From Lonicera japonica (taxonomy: Eukaryota > Streptophyta > Magnoliopsida > Dipsacales > Caprifoliaceae): DNA of 64,000 nucleotides. Position 1 is the first letter of the stretch, and every line of letters starts with the position of its first letter. A program made the position numbers and the translations under genes. The stretch is from the NCBI GenBank assembly GCA_021464415.1, contig CM038466.1, positions 23,499,017 to 23,563,016 of the forward strand. The letters are read 5' to 3'. Below, one piece after another: positions 43,291 to 56,875 of the stretch. The notes beneath the pieces were generated by a model. The model was not told the origin of the DNA. It ran no database searches and saw nothing but the letters and a program-made list of their open reading frames with translations.

Positions 43291-45735
43291 ATGCCCGAGT
43301 TAACTCGCAACTCATCAAAATCCATATCAAGGCCCGTCCGTTTTGTAGTATCCCTTTTGGCTCCGTTGTTGTAGCGGTGTTGATCTACCAACTTGACTCG
43401 TTTGACCCGGCTCCAATTCCAGGGTTGACTCGGGCATCCGTGTTGTGCCGAAACGAAATTCTCGGATGCTCCGCGGGTCGGAGAAAATAGGTGTGGGGCA
43501 GTTATTGGGTCCCGAGGATATTGCTTATGACCCGGATTCGCGGGTCTTTTATACGGGCTGCAATGATGGGTGGTCAAGCGGGTCGCGGTGGAGGAGTCGG
43601 TGTGGAGAACTGGGTCAACACCGGTGGCCGGCCACTGGGATTGCTCTTGGACGGAATAATGACGTCATCGTTGCTGATTCTGCTAAGGTTCGTTAATATA
43701 CATACACCGGATGCTATTCCAAATCAATAAATTCATGTCCCTAGATGGTTGATCCTTGATTTGCATCCTGTGAAATGTGTGAGCGCCTTATTTTTGTTGA
43801 TTGCTTAACTAGCTTATAACCTTATAAATCTATTAATTTTTTGCAAATCTATCAATTTTTTTGCTAAGTTCCACGTGGACTTTTTATTTTTTGAACAAAC
43901 AAATATACAATTTCAAAATACATTTCATGTAGGAGAACATCGATCTATAATTACCTTTAACATTTAAGTGCGAGGTACTACTCAAAACGGCTCAAAAAAA
44001 TATTTTATACCCATTTTTTCCGACATTTTTTTAGAAGAGGATCAATCTGAAGAGTGTAATTGAAGCAAACAAACATGGTATACATGTATTATAGACAAAG
44101 CTTGTTAATGGGCTTGAATTTGAATTCATTTATGAACTTACCATATATATATATACATGCATAAACACTTGTAAAATTAATTCAAGTTTGAGAGAGAATG
44201 TCCACTGGTGTTGCAGGGGCTATTGAAGATAAGTTCAGATGGTGCAATAGAGCTGTTGACTGACGAAGCCGAAGGTGTGAAATTCAAACTAACAGACCAT
44301 GTAGACATTGCTGATGATGGTGTGATATACTTTAGTGATGCTTCGTGCAAGTATGGAGCGAAAGATTTCCCGTTTGAACTTTACGAAGGTAGGCCTCATG
44401 GTAGATTATTGAGCTATGATCCATCAACTAAACAGACCACAGTACTGGTACGCGACCTCTACTTTGCCAATGGAGTTGCGGTCTCACCCGATCAAAATTT
44501 CGTAGTCTTCTGCGAGACTCTCATGTATGTTATTAATTATTGACGCTTTTGTGTTTGGGTATAAGGTTGTGTATTCTAAACAAGTTCAATAATTTGCGGA
44601 CAAGTTTATGCTTGCATTTGGTGAATTTTTTTACCTATTCTTGTGCTTAGGAGGGTTTTTTTAATCCTAAACAAGAGTAGTCCTGTGTACCAAAAAAAAA
44701 AAGAGTAGTCCTTTCATGTACAACTTCCATTTGGTGAAATTTTGGGCTTGATTTGTGTGCTTGGGTATAAAGGTTGTATTTGTCCTAAACAAGTTTAATC
44801 CATTTGGGGACAAGATTATTACATTTGGTGAAAATTTTCTACCTAATCTTGTGTGTAGTGGCATTTGCCGACAACGTTATGCTTACATTTGATGAAATGT
44901 AGGGCTTACTTTTGTGTTTGGGTATGAGGTTGTATTTGTCCTAAACAAGAGTAACTTATTATGCTCACATTTGACGATTATTTTCTAATTAAATTTGTGG
45001 GTTTTCTCAATTGCAGGAGGAGGTGCAAGAAATACTACATAAAAGGTGAAAGAAATGGATCTGTCGATATATTTATCGATAATTTGCCCGGTATACCAGA
45101 TAATCTTCACTATGATGGAGAAGGTCACTACTGGATTGCATTATTCTCGGTAATTTGATTAATTATGCCCCTTATGAGAAAACATTATTATGTAGTCTAC
45201 TCTATTCCAAACTTGATATTCTTTCTAATAGTCGTCTTAGAGCATTTCTAATGGTTTAATAATCAAATTTGAATAATCAATAGTTGTCACGTCAGCTTTT
45301 GATTAGTCATTTAAAGGATGATCACTATGAGACGTTTCACTCTCGAAGTATGAGCGCACTTTGAAAAATCTATTTTATTGAACCAATGAAAGATTGAAAA
45401 CTTGACTACCATGGATCGAGCGAATTACATTTCCTTTCCTGGAATTTTGGCAGGACATCTCATACCTGTGGTATATAGCCCAGAAATATCCATTCGTCAG
45501 AAAGGTGATGGCGATCATGGAGAAATACGTGTGGCAGCTGCCTTTACATATGAAGAAAAATGGAGGATCAATAGCCGTTGATTTGGAAGGGAAACCAATT
45601 GCCCACTATTACGACCCTCGACTCAAGCTAACAAGTACGGTCAAGATTAATGATCATCTGTACTGCGGCTCCATATTCGATCTGTACATCATCCGCCTCA
45701 ACCTCACTCAATACCCTGCGGTTGCTAATGCATGA
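43291..45735 (+). pseudogene. Strictosidine-synthase-like (SSL/APMAP-type) six-bladed propeller gene; exon 1 frame-damaged
   Basis: Exons: 43291-43687, 44217-44524, 45017-45149 and 45454-45735 (stop TGA 45733-45735). Splice sites are canonical (AAG/GT, CAT/GT, TCG/GT; GCAG/ before each following exon). The N-terminus has a hydrophobic anchor (VRFVVSLLAPLL) leading to LIYQLDSFDPAPIPG. Then come LLGPEDIAYDPDS and NDVIVADSAK. Exon 2 has the family core, [10 protein letters not shown] and [20 protein letters not shown], then [20 protein letters not shown]. Exon 4 ends with GSIAVDLEGKPIAHYYDP and YIIRLNLTQYPAVANA. Exon 1 needs at least four frame changes (near 43370, 43432 and twice or more in 43570-43645), including a TAG at 43372. 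Exons 2-4 are clean. Family members are ER or vacuolar hydrolase-like propellers; most plant SSLs do not make strictosidine. Exon 1 could be real damage or assembly error. Confidence 0.85.
44548..44960. repeat. Diverged tandem repeat in SSL intron 2
   Basis: The block TTTGTGTTTGGGTATAAGGT.. recurs near 44550, 44753 and 44912, each followed by a copy of CTAAACAAG and CATTTG.TGAA. About 2.3 copies of a roughly 160-200-bp unit, clearly diverged. Confidence 0.75.
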
Positions 45736-47668
45736 ACAAGAAAACTTAGAAGAAATCAGTTGGCTTTAACACCCATATATATAAACCATGGAGAGCCCAA
45801 GAATAGACAGATGGGCAGAATGAAGTGGATTGTTTATCCTAATTTATTTTCTATTTCTGTAATATATGTATATATAACTAATACTGTAGCGTGCCTTCTT
45901 TTTTTTTTGTTGTTGGACTGGGTGGCACCTGCTCTTCTATGTGCCATTTCCGGCCCTGCCATCGATACTGTTAGTGACATAAACATGGTGAAAACATTGC
46001 TGCCATCTTTGTATTGTATTTTTCACGTGAAGTTTTCATTCTTCCTTTGCTAGAATTTTAGGCACTCCCATAGCATCTCATTTCATCAAACTTGGTGAAC
46101 TAAGGATAATTAATCCACACCAGGCACAAGTAGTAACTTCGCTGACACAGGTATTTCGCCATGGACAAGGTTTTTCCTGACATTCACATCTGCATTTGCT
46201 CTCATACCATAAAATTCTCCATCCCGCTTAAACTTTTATATGTTTCCATATCGATTCTTATGTGCCATTGCACCTTAAATTCACATCTGCACGGCTGCAC
46301 CCGGTAAACGAAGAGGTCAATTTCGGGAGTCTAGATTTGTTAAATGCAGAAGTTAATACGACTCTCTAACGTGTCTAATTTAATTAACGAAGTGATCAAT
46401 GTTGTACATTTTTTTAATGAAATGAATTATATATTTATTGTTTTGATTAATATCAAAAAGAAGTGGTACAACTGGTTTCTCAACAACTACGCTTCTCCTT
46501 GTCCAGTTTTAAGGAGGAATGTTCTCTCTTAAAAAAAAAAAGAAAAGAAAAGAAAGAGGAGAACTACCAATTAATTTGAATGAGAAATTGACTAAATTTT
46601 TTATATAAAATAGAAAACTAGGATTTTATCCCTACTTTTAAAACATATTAGTGGTCAGGATAGCACAAGATCTATTATTAGGATTACACCCATCCTTTTA
46701 AATTCTTTCTTAAAATAGAGTTGTCATAAATGCCGATTTGTATGTAATATTGGAGAAGACTAATATGCCCACAAGGCATTGTATGGAAACGTTTTTGATT
46801 GAGAAATTATGGGATTGTTGCTGATTTTTTTTTTTCAATAATAAATAAACAATAGATAAATAAACGAAAAAATCAAAAAAAAAATAAAATATATGTTTTT
46901 ATTTAATTCTAGCACAACCGCCTTGTATGGAAATGTTTTTTGTTTGGGAAATTATTGGATTTTTTTGTTGCTGTATATGAAAATTTTTTATTCGGTGATA
47001 AATAAGCAATAGATAAATATACTAAAATAAAAATAGAATATCCATCTTTATTTAATTTTTCAAATTCAACTTGGAGAGCCTATTATGTGTTAATATCGTT
47101 AATATGTTACACGGATCTGTGTGGTACGTATATATATGTTAAATTTTCATCATGTGTCATGAAAAAATATATATAAATTGTCTTTCAAATAAATGTATCG
47201 AAAACAGACATGTATCTGTTTGAAATTTATGATGTAATGTTTCACACAATATATAGATTACATTTAATTTACATGTTACTAAAATATACATATATATTTT
47301 TGAAATTTACATATTATAAATATATATATATTGCATTTATATGTTTCTAAAATATACATGTTAATGTTTGAATTATACACCCCGTATATTACATTCTATT
47401 TACATGTTTGTAAAATATATATATGTAATTGTTTGAATATACATGTACCTGTTTGAGATATTGTTTTATAATCTTTTTTATATATCTAATTTCTTTTATG
47501 CGTTCAGCTTATATACATGTTACAATAAATTGTATCTATTACAAGATATTGAGTATTTATTACTATGATTTTATTATATAGTTCAATTTATATGTTCATT
47601 GATAATTATTTTCAACAATATTAATTAAAATGAAAATAAATCTTCGAAATTATTATAATGTATTTGTT
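45736..47668. other. SSL 3' flank and AT-rich intergenic DNA
   Basis: The first 300 bp resemble the 3' flank of the SSL fragment at 26.96-27.1 kb and probably include the 3' UTR. Beyond about 46100 I see no gene; poly-A/T runs and a degenerate duplication (GTATGGAAA.G near 46781 and 46925) are present. Confidence 0.45.
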
Positions 47669-47785
47669 ACCAAACATGATTAATATATATATATATATAT
47701 CCTATTTTTAAATAACAACATACCAAACATGATTAATATATATATATATCCTATTTTTAAATAACAACATACCAAACATGATTAA
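47669..47785. repeat. Short tandem repeat, about 2.3 copies of a 50-52-bp unit
   Basis: CAAACATGATTAATATATA starts at 47671 and 47723, and a partial copy starts at 47773. The units end in CCTATTTTTAAATAACAACA. Length differences lie in the (TA)n part. Confidence 0.9.
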
Positions 47786-47823
47786 AACATCTACAAATTT
47801 AATTTTCTTAAAAAAATAAAATA

Positions 47824-48895
47824 GGGTGTTCTTAAATGCACCCACATAATCAATCTTCTCACCCCCATCAAATTTTTAAAAAATCTTGCACTTCACCCCA
47901 GTGGTGGGGTGAGTTTACTAAAATAATGTAAAGACGATAAAGTTTTGTCGCTAAAAGTAAAAATATTAAATAATACTAATTTTTTCATTAATATAAGACA
48001 TAATAAACAAAAATTACATTGTTCATAAATTTCATTAAAAATTTCGTGTAAATTGTACCTTTGAAGACACAAAATATTAATTATGATAAATACAGTTTTA
48101 ACAATTATATGATATTTCATATGATTTTTTATTATTCATTGCTCTTAATAGTTATTATTCATTACTCTTAAATAGTTATTATTCATATTTTAAATTTGTC
48201 TACAAATTTTATTATTATCAAATAAGTAAATATAAGTTTTAATTCATTATTACATCAAAATATATTAAAAGATCAAAGTTGATCCATATATATATATAAG
48301 TAGTATGTTTGATATATACAAAAAAATTTGAAATATTTACTCCGTTTTCAATTAAATTTAGATCATTCTTTATTTTTTAAAGCATTTTGAAAAAAATATT
48401 AGTTATTTTCAACAACACATTTATAAAATACAACAAAATTAAATTAATTCTTTTTAATAATATATGAAAATTTAAACATTAATATAATTATAGAAAATCC
48501 CAGAAAAGCCCTTAAGATATTTTTTCTTTATTAACTTTTTTTTATACATACTTATGTAAACTATCTCTCTCTCTCTCTTTGTAAAACGTACATGTTAGCG
48601 ATATAGAGTAATAAGTTAGGTTAGATTGCAAAGGCTCGGAGGAGCTGTTGAAGTTAACTAATTAATTAACAAAAGTAATAATTAAATCATATACTATATA
48701 AATATGTCTTAATTCACTGCATCAAAGATATTAAAAGATTAATTTTATTTTTATCAAAAATACTAAAAGAAAGATGACAAAGGAAAAAAAAATTCGCGGG
48801 AAAAAATTTGAATAGTGATGAATTTTTTCAAATGTTCTTAAATGCAACTACAAAATCCGTCTTCTCACCCCGGGTGTTCTTAAATGATTTTTTAA
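47824..48895 (-). mobile_element. Truncated copy of the GGGTGTTCTTAAAT Mutator-like family, plus abutting partial ends
   Basis: GGGTGTTCTTAAATGCACCC at 47824 is a terminal repeat. The following 1 kb matches the complete copy 61501-62629 in reverse, for example GTAAACTATCTC.CTCTCTC with ACGTACATGT near 48560-48590 and ATATTAAAAGATTAATTTT near 48730. The expected inverted right end is absent. Instead two further partial termini in the same orientation begin near 48829 and 48872. This suggests a truncated copy recombined with others. Confidence 0.65.
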
Positions 48896-51662
48896 TGACT
48901 TAAAAAAAATTTCTTCTTTCTTTTTAAAAAATGTTATCTTTCATGAAAAAGGGAAAAAATGAATTAAAAAAATAAAATAGTTTTTATAAAAATAAATCAT
49001 TTATTAAAATATTTTGTTACTTTCAATTTCTAAGATATTTAATTTTTTGGAGACTTAAGAAAACGATTTCCTTGCAAAATATTAAAAGGATAGAGATTTT
49101 CTCACCAAACTATTTCATTTTTCAATATTTTTTTATGAGTAATTTTAAAAATTTAAATATTGAAACAATAAAAGCACAACATGCAATACATATATATATA
49201 TATATATATATATATGGATGAGTTTTCAATAGGTACCTTCTCTTTCTACCTGTTGATGGATAGTGACAATAATTAATGCACATTGGTGAGGTGCCAAATC
49301 CTTTAACATATTATAGCAGGTTAAGGTGACCTATTCTATTTTTGTTTTTTTAATTAAACTTTAAGTGGTGTTTGGTTGATATTTTAAAATTAAGTTTTTA
49401 AATTTTTTATCAAAAGTCAACTTTACTTCACACTTCTCAAATTACTTTACTTTCTCTCTCATAAAATTTTTAAAATACCATAACTTTAAATTCAAAAATT
49501 GGAATTAGATAAAAAAAAATATATTTGAAACATAATCATCGAGATCTATAAAATAAGATCCATTGTTATTATTTTTTTAATTTTTTTACGAGTTTTTTTG
49601 AATTGGTTGAAAAAAACTCTAACAAAAATTAAATTCACTTTTTAAAACATGTTTTAAAATCTCAACCAAACAAAATTCCTTAAATATTTTTTTTGCCAAA
49701 TAGACCTGGGATAACCCAATTCCAAATTAGGATAAGTGTTTATTGGTGTTTTCATCATTTTAGTTTTATAGTTAATTAATAATATAAGTTTATGAAAAAT
49801 AACACTTTCAAAATATATTTGACTTTGAATTTTCATCTCTATACAATATGTTTACAAATTACATACAACTCAACTATTTTAATAACTCTTTCAACTTAAT
49901 CATTTTATTATCATTCGTGACAAATTATATTACAATAAAAATCCAAAAATTAATTTGAAGCATCTCATATAACTTGTGCTATTAGTTTTATTAGTCACTG
50001 TTCAACTAAATATTAATTTTAACAAATAACATAAAATAATATTAAAAGAAACACATATTTTCTTAATTTAAGTATTTTCAAATAACTTAACTTTTAATAA
50101 TTTAATCAGATACGGAAGTATGAGTTCGACTTCCTAAAAAACACGTAAATTATATCTTATTTAGTATTAAATAATTAATTATTTGGTAATAATCAATGTT
50201 GTTGTGTTTGACAAACAAATTTTTGTACCATTTTCAAAATTGAGAAGTATATCCACAATTAAAATTAATTTATAATTGTACTAATTTAGATTACATTTTA
50301 ATTTAAATCCTAATCGAAATCTACTTCTATTTTAATTTATTTTCTATTTTCTTTTAAGGTGCATTTGAATTATATAATTAAATTTAACTTTAAACTTCAA
50401 AAATCTAAGATTCAAAAATTACATATTTGAAATACAAGAGTTTAAAATTTTGTGTTTACTTAACAAATACAAGAAAATTTGATTTATAAATCTAAATATT
50501 ATTTCGCTAAAATTTATATTGAGTTAATTAGTAAGCTATTTTTATTTTTTGACACTGTGGCGGAACTCATGTTTACACAAAATTAACCCGTTTGACTCGA
50601 CCCGCCCTTATTATAGTATTTTATTCCTTATAATATAGCGGAATTACCACGGGGCGTGAGTGAGTTTATGCATACACTATTCACGGCAAATTTATATTTA
50701 AAATAATAATACCTGCACCAGGTTGGGATGTGTTTATATGCTTGTTGGGTTTGGGTTTGGACAATACACGACCATTTGTCATCATTCGTATTATTATTAT
50801 TATAATTAATATTAATAATATTATTTTAATTAATAAAAATTAATAATTTTTTTTTTAAAATTAATTAATATTTTTTTTCAACTTTACAAGTTTGGGATCT
50901 ATTAGGAATAACCCTATCTCTAAAATTTGAAAGTTATAACTTTAAGATAATTATCAAATCTTATTATTTGAATATATTTATAAATCATCAAATTATAATT
51001 TCACACCAAACAACAAATATTTAGAATTGAGATTCGAAATACAAATCTTTATTTATTAATCTTCAAATCCACATTTCAAAAAACACACCCTTAAAGAATT
51101 TTAAAAGGGGTTTTATTAAAAAAATATTTTCAATTTAACTATGTTATTAATACTTCCACCATTTTCTTTCATATAATAATAATATTAAAGATTTAAGAAT
51201 CAAATGTACATATTCTTCTGTGTTGACAATCACATTAGACATATTTCATGTTTATTAATTTTTCAATATATAATCATATAAAGTATTCATGATGATGTAA
51301 TTAGTTAGCTAGCATGACATTTGGTATTGTAATTTACTATACGAATAATATTTTCTTTCACCGGAATGGTTTGTGAGAGGATAATTATGCAAACAACATA
51401 CCATAAACCTTTGAAATTTATTTGGTGCTTAAAAAAAATATTTTTTTTATGAAATTATGTGAAACAAATGAGCCTACAAACAATTCTAAAAAAAATCATC
51501 AAAATTTTAATTTTTTTTGAAAGGTTCACAATTCTTAAGCATTTTTATTTTTCTTTTTTGCTGTACATAATTTTTTTTCTTTTTAAAATTGTAGCATCTT
51601 ATCATTTGATAATTAATTTAAAATTTAGAGTTCTCAGAATTAATAAAATATATATTTAATAC
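48896..51662. other. AT-rich intergenic DNA, no gene seen
   Basis: No ORF with recognisable content. A (TA)n run is at about 49190-49215. A GC-richer island at 50560-50660 (GTTTGACTCGACCCGCCC) shows no known feature. Confidence 0.4.
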
Positions 51663-51665
51663 TTA

Positions 51666-52057
51666 GAGTATCTCCAACCGTAGTATATAATTTTGGTTTG
51701 TGTAAAATTTATACGTTTTGTAAAAAAAAGGTCTTCGGCAGTGTTTTAAGAAACTTTAACAGTTAGGATTTGTGTAAAAAGGTTGTGTAAAATACAAACC
51801 CAATTCACACAACCACGTTAGATAATCTCGTGTCTATTTTTCCTCATCATATTTCTAGAAATAAATGGATTTGAAAAGTAAGGGAATAAATATAGAATAA
51901 GTTTCACTTGTGCGTATCTAATTGATAGTTTAATATTTATACAAAAGTCTAAAACAGACTGTTGAAGTATAAAACAAATTCTTTATTATTTTTTTGTAAA
52001 TCTCACTTTGAGATGGAGGATTTACACAAAATTTATACAAGACGATCAGAGATGCTC
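51666..52057. mobile_element. Tourist-like MITE, 392 bp, TTA target duplication
   Basis: Ends are GAGTATCTCCAACCG at the left and CGATCAGAGATGCTC at the right, inverted over about 10 bp with internal similarity (TTGTGTAAAATTTATAC against ACACAAAATTTATACAA). Flanked by TTA at 51663-51665 and 52058-52060. Non-coding. Confidence 0.75.
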
Positions 52058-52060
52058 TTA

Positions 52061-53149
52061 TGTTCTTGGTTGACCTTTGTGATAAAATTTTGATTATATG
52101 TTCAAATTTGAAATCTTTGTTAGAGATGTTTAGTTTGAATTTGAGCTTTTGTTATTTATATTTTTTATTATTTAATTTTTAACATTTGTTATCTTTAATA
52201 AGAGATAGTTTTGAAAATGACTATCTTTTATTTATAATAAATTAAAATTTTATTTGTCATCGATAATAGTTATCCTTGAAATTAATTCTAAAATAGAATG
52301 TCATTTGTTAGAATGAGAGTAATTGATTTGTAACTTTTAAAAAAACCATATTTTTTTTATTTATTAAAGTAGATGTACTTATTAATCTAATTTATTTTTT
52401 AATTACTAAATCATTAATAAAATAATATTTTAGAAAATTAAATCAATAATATTTTTTTGTTAGTTTATCTACACTTATGGATTAATTTAGCAAGCAATAC
52501 TAATTAACTTAACAATGTAGATTAACTGTAAGATATCAATATAAATAAAATCACCCATTTTATATGGGTAAAGAATAGGGATATCCTGTATTGGAATTAC
52601 AAAATCATGTAATGAATAGCTAATTTATGATTCCTTAAAATTAAATATAAAAAAAAAGTCATGTCATCAGATAACAACAAGTTATCCACTTAACCTTACA
52701 TTTAATACTTTGTATTTCTCCAATGTGCATTAATTATGTTAACCAACTACACATTTGATTTCAACCATTGATTTTTCACCTAATGGTTAATATTACAATA
52801 ACCATCCATGTGTAAAAAGAGAAGTAACCATTGAAACATCACTCATATATATATATATATATATATATTATATTATTTATGACATTTGAGTATATGTTAA
52901 GACAAACATTTTTTAACTTTGACATTGTATAACTTAACGTGAGTTTTATTAAGCTCTACATACATGCACAAATAAAAAGATTGAATAAATTAAGAAAAAT
53001 ATCGTTGAAAACGTTATCATGCTAGAGCAAATAAAAAAAAATCTAGCACTTAATATAAAAATATAAAAATATTTATTATAAGCTTACATTTATGAGATAT
53101 ATGTAATTAAATGAAAATAGTAGATGATTGTTTGTTGGAAAAAAAATAA
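52061..53149. other. AT-rich intergenic DNA, no gene seen
   Basis: Only low-complexity runs, including (TA)n at about 52845-52867. No feature supported. Confidence 0.4.
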
Positions 53150-53330
53150 AGTTTTTAATTAATTTTTAAAATTTTAAGTGGGTGAGAAGACAAATTAGTG
53201 GCAATTTTTTCAAAGTACAAAAAGCAAGTGAGAAGAAAGGGGTTTACGCTATTTTTTAGCGTAAAACTAACGTAACTTTGACTTTTAGTGGGGTAAGAAG
53301 ACAGATTATGTGGGTGAATTTAAGAACACT
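53150..53330 (-). mobile_element. Partial copy of the GGGTGTTCTTAAAT Mutator-like family
   Basis: The right end, read on the - strand, is AGTGTTCTTAAATTCACCCA, followed by CTTCTTACCCCACTAAAAGT, as at the left end of 61501-62629. A second GTGGGTGAGAAGAC block occurs at about 53179. The other terminus was not found. Confidence 0.6.
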
Positions 53331-54060
53331 CATAAAATAACTTAGTTAACTTGTTCAAAATATAAAAAACTTCCTAAAAAAATGATTCCAATATATAAAC
53401 TTAATTACCAAAATTAATACATTTCCTAAACAAACTTATTGTAGTAAAAAATGTAAAATCGAAAAAACAAACAAAAAAAATAAAAATAAAACCTAGCTCA
53501 AGCACACTTCTTTAACTCAATGTTTCAAGTCTCCCATCCACTACTCTTCTTTCAAATCCACTCCCTTGCCGTCATCATTGTTCCCCTCTATTTCATCAAT
53601 ATTGTCATCCCCCTCATCTGTATTTTTATCATTATCACCATTTTCATCCTCATATGAATCTTTGTTGTGCTCTCCATCGTACGTACTTAAAGATGATGAT
53701 AGCGGACAACCCTAACTCCATTTATGGCTATTACAACTATTTGTCATATGTAATACAAAGATTGCGATGATTCATTTTCAATATTAAGACACAACTTTTC
53801 ACTATACCTGTTTCGTAGCATCCCAAACAGGTACGCAATGAAATATACAACTAATTATTCATATTAAATTATCTAATATATATCTATATTACAATGATTT
53901 TTTTTATTATATTTATATATGTTTGTATTAATATATACAAAAACACATAGATATATATATCATTTTTAATGTTGTAATTATTATATGTTTTTTTCCTTTC
54001 TATTAATAAATACATTTATCTGCTTCTTATTACTATATACCACAATATATAGTCATAATA
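53331..54060. other. AT-rich intergenic DNA, no gene seen
   Basis: A pyrimidine-rich patch at 53510-53690 has no open frame with recognisable content. Nothing else seen. Confidence 0.4.
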
Positions 54061-54219
54061 AAAATTTGATTTATATGTTATTATTAGATGTATTATGTTT
54101 GGATTTTGAAATATAATATACATAATTAAATATGTTTTAGAAAATTTCGATTTATATGTTATTATTAGTTGTATTATGTTTGAATTTTGAACTAATATAC
54201 ATAATTAAATATGTTTTAA
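54061..54219. repeat. Tandem duplication of an 80-bp unit
   Basis: AAAATTTGATTTATATGTTA at 54061 recurs as AAAATTTCGATTTATATGTT at 54141. The two copies run in step to ATTAAATATGTTTTA with few differences. Confidence 0.9.
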
Positions 54220-56378
54220 ATGGTAATAATATATATGCAATTTTCTAAAAATAGGTTGATCAATCATATTAGCTGCCTTAATTAATAAGCTGGGGTTAAT
54301 TTTGTCATAAAGATAGAACATTAATTGATAAATTAAGGTTAATTAAGGTAAGAAGGACTAAACACTAATTTCTAAAAGGTGATAGTCCTAACTCCTAATA
54401 ACTTTCGAAAATAGGGATGTAATGCTAATTGCTCTTATAAAATTTAGTAGAGATGATCTATTTGGTGTATAGGTAGATCATTTGTAAAAAAAATTCACAA
54501 AAAAAATCTAAAAATGAGTCTAATAAAACATTGAATATATATATATATATATATATATGCAATCGTTGAAATCTTTTATGATCATCTTATCAACTTCTAA
54601 ATTCAATTTATTTTTTATGGGATTTGGTGAAAATAATCTACTATTAAAATTTTTTGGGTGGTGGTGAAGAAATTTTTTTCATAAAACATTAAGAGTGCAT
54701 TTAGCGTGCCGGATAAGGAGATATGATAGGATAGGATAAAGGCCAGATATGATAAGAGTCGAAATTAATCGGATATGAATTATGTGGGATAGAATAGGAA
54801 AGGAATCAGTTAGATAAGGATTAAGTGAGATCGGACAGGATAAGGACTAGTCGGATAAAGATTTAATAAACTTTGCATTTGATGGAGTTTCAGATTACAA
54901 GTCCACATATTATATAATACAACTTGCTTTTCTTTTAAAAATATATGCAATTTTAATTGTTGTCCACAATTTTTTTAACTAATGATTTTCTCCTATCTAT
55001 AAATCAATTTCGTAAAAAACTCTTTCGAGAGAAAAGCTCTATATTACATACAATATTTGCAAACTAGGCATTAAGTACAGTTTCAAATTCTAATAATACC
55101 TTTTTTTCTAAAATTAATTTTTTTTATAAATTCCTTCATTTAATAAAAAATAAATAAAAATATCATATTATACAGTAAATGAATTTTATTAGTTGAGCTA
55201 CCATGACTTTGGGTGATTAAAAATTTTCATTAATAAATTTGATTATCTAAAAGGTGTAAAGAAAATTATTAAAATAAAAAAATTAATTACAAATTAATTT
55301 TTATATTCATTTTGTTATTCAGCAACCATGGGATAAAATAATACCACCTATAGGAGTAGTATATATATATTCGGTTCTAAAGGGATAAAATGATAATTAA
55401 TCATGAATGCAATCCAGTCCCATGTTGCACCAAATGCAGGATAGGACTATTCACTCTTGTGCCAAACAAATGATATGATTTATTTATCATATCCTTTTCA
55501 ATAATAAATACTGAATATGATTAATTAATCCAATCCTGCTTTCGATAGATTTGTAAAAGGGATTAGAAAGGAAAAGGAGGGAATGAGAGAGATTATCAAT
55601 TTCCTATATTCCTTCATATTGTTTTCTTCTAATATTGAGATGATTGGGAGAGAATGCAAAATATTTTAATAAAATATTTACCATCTTCCACATTTAACCA
55701 TTATTTGTTAATAATATATTAAACCAAATTCATTTCTTTTCTTTTCTTTATCCAAACAAGAATTATTTTCATTCCTTTCTTTTACACCCTTAACTATTCA
55801 AATAACAATAAAATTAAAATCATTTCATTCCATTCATTCCCCTCCAACCATTTCATTTTCATTCCCTCCCCTCGTTCCAAACAGGCTGTAAGGAGGATGA
55901 AAGACATATATTCACAAAAATTAGTATGATCGAGATGAAGAATATCTCACCACATTCTTCAACTTATTTTCTATTTTCTCACTCAAGTTAGTTGTTTTTT
56001 TTTACCATTTTTCATATTACTATTAAACGGAACTTTCATATTGATCATTTTTGCTGAATTCATAAAAAAAGGGTATTATAATGTGTTGGGTACTTGTACA
56101 AATACATAGAGGGTTGGCATTTGATTGGAAAAAATTAGACTTGCAATAACCGAGGGCGGTATGTTCTTTATAATAATAAAAAGGAACCATCATTTGGACT
56201 AAGTAAAAATAACAAAATTTACAGAATTTTGTACAATGAAGATGTAGAATTGATCACTATAGTAATATATATATAGTGAAAATTCTATAAATAATAATAT
56301 ATAATAAAAATATCTAAGTGAATAATATATAAAATTAGAATTCAAGTGAAAATATATATATATACAACATATATATAT

Positions 56379-56383
<5 letters not shown>
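54220..56383. other. AT-rich intergenic DNA with degenerate transposon-like pieces
   Basis: 54691-55440 begins AAGAGTGCATTTAGCGTGCC and ends TTGCACCAAATGCAGG, possibly a decayed TIR element. 55550-55890 ends CCCCTCGTTCCAAACAGGCT, as some MITEs do, without a clear partner end. No gene is seen. Confidence 0.35.

Positions 56384-56411
<28 letters not shown>
56384..56411. repeat. (TG)n microsatellite
   Basis: About 13 TG dinucleotides, immediately left of a fold-back element. Confidence 0.95.
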
Positions 56412-56875
56412 AGGGAAGGATCTTAATTAGAGAACCAATTTTTTATCCTCAAATGTGGAGCAACCATTTTGAGGAGGTAAAATAATGATTTTTTTATGAA
56501 ACTTGGTGAAAATGATCTCCACGATTAGTAAATCATCTCCAGAAAATTTCATTAAAAAATTCAATCAAGAAGTCGACTTGCTAAACATCTAAAATTTCAA
56601 CGGTAAAAAATGCACATATATATTATTATCAATTTCTTAGTCAACCGAAAAGTGGGTTTATTAAACATTTAAAATTTAAACGGTCAAAAAATGCACATAT
56701 ATATCAATTTTTTAGTTACCACTTTCCGATTTAATTTTTTGATGAAATTTGGTAGGGATGATCTACTATCATGGAGATCATTTTCACAAATTTTCATTAA
56801 AGAATCCATCTGTTTATCCCTCAAAATGCTCGATTCCTCATTTGGTCCTCTAAAAATGAGTCCTCTTAAGGGAAT
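56412..56875. mobile_element. Fold-back (long inverted repeat) MITE, about 464 bp
   Basis: The left half begins AGGGAAGGATCTTAATTAGA and the right half ends inverted as TCCTCTTAAGGGAATG. The halves pair over most of their length: ACCATTTTGAGGAGGTAAA with TTTATCCCTCAAAATG, and TTGGTGAAAATGATCTCCA with TGGAGATCATTTTCACAAA. The centre is TTTAAACGGTCAAAAAATGC. No coding capacity. A relative lies at 58686-59100. Confidence 0.75.

Noticed and set aside
43445..43696. Reading SSL exon 1 as one intact 83-codon frame
   Set aside because: It starts at a GTG, not an ATG, and its middle (about 43570-43645) does not read as family sequence, while the other frames do, so it is a mosaic of frames.
45238..45453. 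MITE-like GAGCATTTCTAATGG in SSL intron 3
   Set aside because: No inverted partner end before exon 4; at most a fragment.
51459..51659. 66-codon frame rich in Phe/Ile
   Set aside because: Low-complexity AT-rich translation with no start context or domain.
54691..55440. Possible TIR element with GAGTGCATTTAGCGTGCC and GCACCAAATGCA ends
   Set aside because: The ends pair poorly and no target duplication could be found; left as a remark only.
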